From: Campylobacterota bacterium
Lineage (GTDB): Bacteria > Campylobacterota > Campylobacteria > Campylobacterales > JAADDG01
Assembly (NCBI GenBank): GCA_013154075.1
Contig: JAADDG010000191.1
Coordinates: forward strand, 1 to 11,485
Length of the DNA stretch: 11,485 nucleotides
Direction of reading: 5' to 3'
Shown here: one piece after another, positions 6,938 to 11,485 of the stretch
How positions within the stretch are numbered: the stretch's first letter is position 1
Layout: each line of letters begins with the position of its first letter
Notes under the pieces: model-generated
What the model saw: only the letters and a program-made list of their open reading frames with translations
Database searches by the model: none
What the model was told of the DNA's origin: nothing
Program-made: the position numbers and the translations under genes

Positions 6938-8500
6938 TCATCCCCTTTGGCTTCCGGCAAAAAAGTTTCCGGGAAGTCCCGTCTTCAAAGCGGTACTATA
7001 AAAAAGCATTCTTCCCACAAGCTCACTCAAAAAGGCCGTTAAAATACTCAAAACTATAAAAACATATCCGAGCATATCGGATCCGGCATTGATGGAAACT
7101 ATCGCAAAAAGCGGAAAAACGACCGCCCCAAGAGGCAAGGAGATTTTTCTAAATTTATAAAAAATTCCGAAATTATCCTCAAGAAGCTTTTTAGCTCTCT
7201 TTACGACATAATCTTCATTATTTTCATAAAATCTTTGAGATTCGAAAAAGAGATAAATCTGCAAACTTCCAAGCAAAATGGAAAAAGAGAGCAGAATATC
7301 GCTAACGTTTCCATAGCCTTTCAAAAGCGCGATAAAAGCCAAAATGGCCGTAGCTATGTAACCGGTACTAAAAAATCTGTAAGTGGTGGTAATCCTGTTC
7401 CATGTCGGTTTTGCAGGCACCCTATAGATCATAGATTGAGCGTAAATTCCGTAAACTCCTACCACTATCCCAACAAACTCCACCAAAAATCTCAAAAATC
7501 CGTCCACTTCAAAATAGTACATCAAAGAGACTATCCCCATAAGAGCGGTAAAAACTCCCAAAGCCAAAGCCTCTCTGCTAAGCCATGAGGTTTTTACGTT
7601 TTTCATCGCGCTAATTGCCAAAATAGGTCTTCCAAGATGTAAAGCCGAGAGAGGAAGTCCTATAGCGCTTAATAAAAAGATAGTAAAAGCCATCGAAAAA
7701 TCGGGTTTTGGCAAAGAGGTGAAACTTCCGGCCAAGTCTCCCAAAAAAAGAGCTATAAATCCTATCAAAGAGATCTGAGTCAAAACGGTCATAAAAACAA
7801 GAGGAAGCTCTTTATGGGCAGGCTTAACAAGCTCGCTATCCATAGGTTTTAGATTTTTGGGCATATCTTTAGGAAGCGTATATCTCGTAGTGGCTTTGGT
7901 AATCTCCACATCCACAAGATTTGGAGCGTTGCCCTCCTTTTTCATATCTCTTTCTACCCACTCTTTTACGTTTACGGCCTCTATCTCTATGGCTCCTTCG
8001 GGACAGGCTTGAACGCATGCGGGAGTTTGGCCGTTTTCTATCCTATCGTAGCACATATGGCATTTGGTTACGATATGTCTCTCTTCGTGAAATACCGGCA
8101 CGTCGTAAGGGCAGTTCCAAGTACAGTATTGACATCCTATACAGACATCGTCATGATGAAAAACTATACCGTTATCCATCTTTTCATAAGCATTGGTAGG
8201 ACACCCTTTTAGACAAGCGGGATCTATACAGTGGTTACAGCTCATAGACAAAAAGAGCAAAAGAGTATTGGGAAACTCCCCTCCCTCCATCTCTCCGACT
8301 CTTCGCCATTTGATATCGGAAGGATTGTTGTTTTGCTCATTGCAGGCCACTTCACAGCAGTGACATCCTATACACTTCGTAGCGTCAAAATGAAACCTAT
8401 ACTGCTCTCCCTCTTTTAAAGGAGGAAGATCTATGAAATAGCTTCCGCACTGCATACCTGTTTTCGCTTTGTAATCTATAAAACTTTTAACGGCGCTCAT
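6938..8500 (-). CDS. DmsB-like four-cluster ferredoxin fused to a DmsC-like quinol-oxidising membrane domain
   Basis: This is a 520-residue natural fusion. Residues 35-170 are a DmsB/NrfC-like ferredoxin with sixteen cysteines for four [4Fe-4S] clusters: 43, 46, 49, 53; 88, 91, 96, 100; 120, 123, 126, 130; and 147, 150, 162, 166. Residues about 233-500 are a DmsC-like membrane domain with about eight hydrophobic segments and the DmsC landmarks LHLGRP (287-292), SWLSREALALG (305-315) and FFSTGY (376-381). DmsC proteins oxidise menaquinol, so this protein should pass electrons from the quinol pool through its clusters to the nitrate reductase encoded next. There is no signal peptide, and the clusters probably face the cytoplasm. 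TGGAG lies 5 nt before the ATG, which is 33 nt after the kinase gene. Fusions of this kind also occur with other molybdoenzymes, so the partner is inferred from gene order. Confidence 0.9.
   Translation of the reverse strand: MSAVKSFIDYKAKTGMQCGSYFIDLPPLKEGEQYRFHFDATKCIGCHCCEVACNEQNNNPSDIKWRRVGEMEGGEFPNTLLLFLSMSCNHCIDPACLKGCPTNAYEKMDNGIVFHHDDVCIGCQYCTWNCPYDVPVFHEERHIVTKCHMCYDRIENGQTPACVQACPEGAIEIEAVNVKEWVERDMKKEGNAPNLVDVEITKATTRYTLPKDMPKNLKPMDSELVKPAHKELPLVFMTVLTQISLIGFIALFLGDLAGSFTSLPKPDFSMAFTIFLLSAIGLPLSALHLGRPILAISAMKNVKTSWLSREALALGVFTALMGIVSLMYYFEVDGFLRFLVEFVGIVVGVYGIYAQSMIYRVPAKPTWNRITTTYRFFSTGYIATAILAFIALLKGYGNVSDILLSFSILLGSLQIYLFFESQRFYENNEDYVVKRAKKLLEDNFGIFYKFRKISLPLGAVVFPLFAIVSINAGSDMLGYVFIVLSILTAFLSELVGRMLFYSTALKTGLPGNFFAGSQRG
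6942..6948 (-). promoter_or_regulatory. Ribosome binding site that decides the nitrate reductase start
   Basis: AAAGGGG on the minus strand sits 5 nt before the ATG at 6936. It lies in the last codons of the ferredoxin/DmsC fusion gene, so ribosomes finishing that gene can restart at once (TGA-A-ATG). Confidence 0.65.
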
Positions 8501-8533
8501 TTAAACTCCAAATAACTGATATGCAAAATTTTA

Positions 8534-10159
8534 TCATTTAATAAGCAAAAATATAAGCAGTAAATTGATTAAAAAAGATACAATAAAAGCTATCTTGTAT
8601 ACTTTGGCCGGTTCTCTCTCTATCAAACTTACGCTTTTATCGAAATAGGGTTTGACGTTTTCTGGATTGTTAAGCTCATAATCCATCTCGCTATAGTGAG
8701 CGTATCTTCTATCTTTATCTATCTCTATGGCTCTCATTATGACCGATTCAAGCCATTCGGGAACGTTTTTGTTAAGCTCTCTTACCCTTTTGGCTTTTTT
8801 AAAGAGAGGATTTTGAAAAGGCTCTATCTCTCCGTAAGGAAATTTGCCAGTCAAAGCTTGATACAAAGTTACGCCGATAGCGAAAATCTCGCTACTTTCG
8901 CTTATAGGCTCCCCTTTGAATCTCTCCGGAGAAAGATAGCTTGGAGTACCGGCTCTATTGGCTATGGAAAATATCTCCACTATACTCCCGAAATCCACAA
9001 GTTTAAAAACCTCTTTCTCTTTTCTTTTTGTAATTATGATATTTTCCGGTTTTATATCCCCGTGAACGAGATTGAATTTAAGCAGATATTGAGAGGCTTT
9101 TATCAGAAATTTGGCCAAATTGATAGCATCGTCTATATGAAGAGGCTTTTTTGAGATTCTATCCTTTAGACTCTCTCCCTCCACATACTCCATTATGTAG
9201 TATCTCTTCGAGCGGTTTTTTGGAATCACGGCCTTTGGGAAAAAACCGGCTTTCAAACGCTTGGCGTTCCAAGCCTCTTTTATGAAGCTATCCAAAGCGC
9301 TCTCATCCTCTATAGCCTCAACGAGAGGAAATTTCATCACATATTTAACGCCCTTTTGCTCCACAAGCCAGGTACGCTCGTTTTGAATAAGAGGTTTTAG
9401 AAGCGTATAGCCGTCTATCACCTCTTTTGCTTTCAATTTTGAAGGAATCGGAAGATTTTGTTTCTTTAATAAAACTCTTTTATCTATATCTTTGATCTCT
9501 ATCACTACGGCGCTTACATCGTCCAAAAGATCGTCTTTTACTTTGCTACTTGCATATTTAACGAGGGTGGAGGCGCTGAATTTGATGCTTCTTTTTATCT
9601 CTTCATCACTCAATACGGCACTTAAACCGTCACTCGCAATTAAAATTCTATCTTTAGGACGAAGAAAATTTTCAAACATATAAGGCTCGATATTTTCGCT
9701 AAGCCCCAAAGCCTGAGTTAGGATATGAGAACCCTCCTTAGCTACATGATCGAAAGAGAGTTTTTTAAGCTCTCCTTCTCTAAAAAGATAGATAGGGCTA
9801 TCTCCCACATTCGCCCCATAAAGTCTGTTGCCGTGAATTATGACAAGAGAGAGGGTGGTTATAAGCTCCGGCCTCTCATACTCCATCATAGATTCTTTAT
9901 ATAAAATATCATTGATATTTTTGATAAAAGTTAAGATACTCTTCTCTATACTCCAGCTTTTAGGGCGGTTTTTGAAACTATTTAGCATATAGCCTACCGC
10001 CCTTTGCGCCGCCTCTCTGCCCCTCTCGGCACTTCCTACACCGTCACAAACGATTCCCAAAACTATATCTTCATATACTTTAACCCCGTAGGCATCGTCG
10101 CTTAGAAGCTCTTTTCCTTTCGCCAAACCGAAAGAGGAAACCTCGTAGATAGTGTTCAA
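8534..10159 (-). CDS. PP2C-type phosphatase fused to a Ser/Thr protein kinase, C-terminal membrane anchor
   Basis: This is a 541-residue signalling protein. Residues 1-225 are a PP2C phosphatase with metal-binding motifs SDDAYG (20-25), CDGVGS (38-43), GDSPIYL (119-125), SDGL (176-179) and DDVS (213-216). Residues about 248-500 are a Hanks-type kinase with Lys276 (VMKF), a candidate alpha-C Glu295, the catalytic loop HGDIKPEN (367-374), DFG (389-391) and a PE pair (411-412). The glycine-rich loop is not recognisable. Residues 522-540 form one hydrophobic segment, leaving both catalytic domains in the cytoplasm. The start is TTG at 10157-10159, 1 nt after the transporter stop, with GGAGG 11 nt upstream; no other start keeps the PP2C N-terminus. 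From memory, similar fusions sit in nitrate-assimilation operons of Pseudomonas (PA1782 region). A role in controlling nitrate uptake or reduction is inference. Confidence 0.92.
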   Translation of the reverse strand: MNTIYEVSSFGLAKGKELLSDDAYGVKVYEDIVLGIVCDGVGSAERGREAAQRAVGYMLNSFKNRPKSWSIEKSILTFIKNINDILYKESMMEYERPELITTLSLVIIHGNRLYGANVGDSPIYLFREGELKKLSFDHVAKEGSHILTQALGLSENIEPYMFENFLRPKDRILIASDGLSAVLSDEEIKRSIKFSASTLVKYASSKVKDDLLDDVSAVVIEIKDIDKRVLLKKQNLPIPSKLKAKEVIDGYTLLKPLIQNERTWLVEQKGVKYVMKFPLVEAIEDESALDSFIKEAWNAKRLKAGFFPKAVIPKNRSKRYYIMEYVEGESLKDRISKKPLHIDDAINLAKFLIKASQYLLKFNLVHGDIKPENIIITKRKEKEVFKLVDFGSIVEIFSIANRAGTPSYLSPERFKGEPISESSEIFAIGVTLYQALTGKFPYGEIEPFQNPLFKKAKRVRELNKNVPEWLESVIMRAIEIDKDRRYAHYSEMDYELNNPENVKPYFDKSVSLIEREPAKVYKIAFIVSFLINLLLIFLLIK

Positions 10160-10160
10160 T

Positions 10161-11438
10161 TTATATCTTTCCTCCCGCAGTAAGTCCCCAAGTGGTTCTC
10201 CATCTCGTTTTTACAAGAGTAATGCCAACAATCGCCAACAAAACGATCGATCCGAAGATTATAAATCCCACCGAATAGTTACCGAAAGCCGCCTTGCTCC
10301 ATCCAAGCGTCTTTACGAGAGCCGTTCCGCCAAGACCTCCGGCACATCCTACAATTCCGGTCATTATTCCCATATCTTTGCCGAATCTCTGAGGCACCAG
10401 CTGAAAAACCGCACCGTTTGCCATCCCCAAAAACGCCATAATCAAAAACAAAACGACTATCGCCAAATAGAAATTATTCACAAAAAAGGCGTTGAAAAAA
10501 GCCAAAAACGCAACCGCTCCGAAAAAGATATACAAAGATTTAACTCCTCCCATCTTATCGGCGATCGCTCCTCCCACAGGTCTTAGCATAGCTCCCGCAA
10601 AAATACACAAAGCACCAAAATAGCCGGCTATAACTTTAACATTGCTCTCATTTAAAAGTCTCAAACCTATCTCGGCCATCTCCGGTCTATAGACATTCAT
10701 CAAATACACCTTCATATAGTTGGCAAATCCCACAAATCCGCCGAAACTAACCGCATAAAAGAGACTAAACCACCAAGTATCTTTATCTTTCAAAAGTTTG
10801 GCGTAATCGCTTAATTTCTTTTTTCTTACCTTATAAACGCTTTCGGGAGCGTCTTTAGCCATAACGATATAAGTGATCAAAATAATGGTGGATAAAATTC
10901 CTCCCACAAGAAAAACCGCCGGCCATCCCCAAATCTCAGCGATTTTCGGAGCGAAAATATAATCTATAACCACTCCTATGTTCCCGGCTCCCGCAAGTCC
11001 CAAAACCAAACCTTGAAGTCTTGGAGGATACCATTGCCCAGCTTGCGGCAAAGCCACCGCGAAACTCGCTCCTGCAAAACCAAGCCCGAAAGCTACGGCC
11101 AAAAGCTCATGATAAGTAATGTTTTCACCTCTAAAAAAGGTATAAAACAAAGAGGCTATAACGATCAATTGAGCTATAATAGCCGTCTTTTTGGGTCTGA
11201 TCGTATCTACCAAAAATCCCAAAACGATTCTAAAGATCGCTCCGCTTAAAATGGGAATCGCAAGCAAAGTGGCCTTTTGATTGGGATCGAGAAAAATCCC
11301 GTGCTTTGCCAAAGACTCCGCTATCTCCGTGGCCAAAGGCCCAAGCATCGTCCAAACCATAAAACTAAAATCAAAATATAAAAAAGCGGCTATCAACGTA
11401 GGCAGATGCCCCGCCGTCTTTAACTCTCCAAGTTTCAT
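10161..11438 (-). CDS. narK: Nitrate/nitrite transporter of the NNP family (MFS)
   Basis: This 425-residue inner-membrane transporter of the major facilitator superfamily has about twelve hydrophobic segments. NNP-family marks are the early segment DFSFMVWTMLGPLA (23-36), Arg70 in IFRIVLG and Arg286 in MLRPVGG (matching the two anion-binding arginines of NarK), and the two glycine-rich nitrate signatures GLAGAGNIG (147-155) and GIVGCAGGLGG (361-371). It should import nitrate for the reductases encoded downstream; nitrite transport or exchange is also possible in this family. The literature also uses the name nasA for assimilatory members. It is the first gene of the operon, with a -10 box and hairpin leader before it. 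The ATG at 11436-11438 follows TAGGAG at a spacing of about 7 nt. The last codons carry the ribosome site of the kinase/phosphatase gene. Confidence 0.94.
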   Translation of the reverse strand: MKLGELKTAGHLPTLIAAFLYFDFSFMVWTMLGPLATEIAESLAKHGIFLDPNQKATLLAIPILSGAIFRIVLGFLVDTIRPKKTAIIAQLIVIASLFYTFFRGENITYHELLAVAFGLGFAGASFAVALPQAGQWYPPRLQGLVLGLAGAGNIGVVIDYIFAPKIAEIWGWPAVFLVGGILSTIILITYIVMAKDAPESVYKVRKKKLSDYAKLLKDKDTWWFSLFYAVSFGGFVGFANYMKVYLMNVYRPEMAEIGLRLLNESNVKVIAGYFGALCIFAGAMLRPVGGAIADKMGGVKSLYIFFGAVAFLAFFNAFFVNNFYLAIVVLFLIMAFLGMANGAVFQLVPQRFGKDMGIMTGIVGCAGGLGGTALVKTLGWSKAAFGNYSVGFIIFGSIVLLAIVGITLVKTRWRTTWGLTAGGKI

Positions 11439-11456
11439 TCAAATCTCCTATTTGAA
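11438..11456 (-). promoter_or_regulatory. Leader hairpin with the transporter's ribosome binding site in its loop
   Basis: TTCAAAT and ATTTGAA form perfect 7-bp arms around the 5-nt loop AGGAG, which is the Shine-Dalgarno sequence of the transporter gene. The 3' arm ends on the A of the ATG. In the mRNA this would be a small AT-rich hairpin that could modulate initiation. The symmetry is seen directly; a regulatory role is inference. Confidence 0.4.
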
Positions 11457-11467
11457 ATTTTTCGAAA

Positions 11468-11473
11468 ATTATA
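11468..11473 (-). promoter_or_regulatory. -10 box of the nitrate-assimilation operon promoter
   Basis: A perfect TATAAT on the minus strand, preceded by TTTTG. It would start transcription near 11461, giving a leader of about 23 nt before the ATG at 11438. The -35 region would lie at about 11491-11496, beyond the window, so the promoter is only partly visible. No sigma-54 type GG/GC pair is seen here. Confidence 0.55.
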
Positions 11474-11485
11474 CAAAAGTTGATA

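Noticed and set aside
6937..6960. TTG at 6958-6960 as the start of the nitrate reductase.
   Set aside because: It would overlap the upstream gene by 23 nt without a ribosome site, while the ATG at 6936 has AAAGGGG at good spacing and lies 1 nt after the upstream stop.
4651..8500. Respiratory DMSO/polysulfide-type reductase instead of assimilatory nitrate reductase.
   Set aside because: The DmsBC-like partner raises this possibility, but the catalytic subunit has no twin-arginine signal, its motifs are NapA/NasA/NarB-like, and it is coupled to nirA and a nitrate transporter.
11439..11485. Sigma-54 promoter upstream of the nitrate operon.
   Set aside because: No GG-N10-GC type pair is visible; the TATAAT box indicates a housekeeping-type promoter.
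1..11485. tRNA or rRNA genes, CRISPR arrays, insertion sequences, attachment sites.
   Set aside because: Looked for by eye; no cloverleaf-like or regularly spaced repeats, transposase motifs or direct-repeat boundaries were found, and intergenic space is too small to hold them.

Overview
All eight protein-coding genes in this window lie on the minus strand, so transcription runs from high to low coordinates. The AT-rich DNA, the protein character and one neighbour pair point to the Campylobacterota (former Epsilonproteobacteria), probably a hydrogen- or sulfur-oxidising vent-type relative. The pair is a FlgR-like sigma-54 activator directly followed by asd; from memory this is also the gene order in Campylobacter jejuni (Cj1024c-Cj1023c). 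The genus is inference.

Region 1 (11485 down to 2756) is a tightly packed nitrate-assimilation operon: a -10 box and a leader hairpin; an NNP-family nitrate/nitrite transporter (narK-like, 11438-10161); a PP2C phosphatase fused to a Ser/Thr kinase with a C-terminal membrane anchor (10159-8534); a four-cluster ferredoxin fused to a DmsC-like quinol-oxidising membrane domain (8500-6938); a cytoplasmic-type molybdopterin nitrate reductase (6936-4651); and a siroheme nitrite reductase (4654-2756). Three of the four junctions are 1-nt gaps or a 4-nt ATGA overlap. The proposed flow is: nitrate is imported, reduced to nitrite with electrons from the quinol pool through the ferredoxin/DmsC fusion, then reduced to ammonium by NirA. 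The kinase/phosphatase is the likely signalling component.

Region 2 (2771-1983) is a small two-gene module of a minimal nucleotidyltransferase (GTG start) and a HEPN protein that overlap by 14 nt. It has its own extended -10 promoter, with an inverted repeat over the -35/spacer region. It resembles MNT/HEPN toxin-antitoxin pairs.

Region 3 (1902-1) holds the FlgR/NtrC-type response regulator and, 2 nt downstream, the 5' part of asd, which is cut by the window edge.

There is no gene-free stretch longer than about 80 nt. I see no tRNA, rRNA, insertion sequence, CRISPR array or convincing intrinsic terminator. The most interesting content is the electron-transfer design of the nitrate reductase (a DmsBC fusion instead of a NADH- or ferredoxin-coupled partner), the membrane-anchored phosphatase-kinase in the same operon, and the extra C-terminal region of NirA. 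No wholly new system can be claimed from sequence alone.
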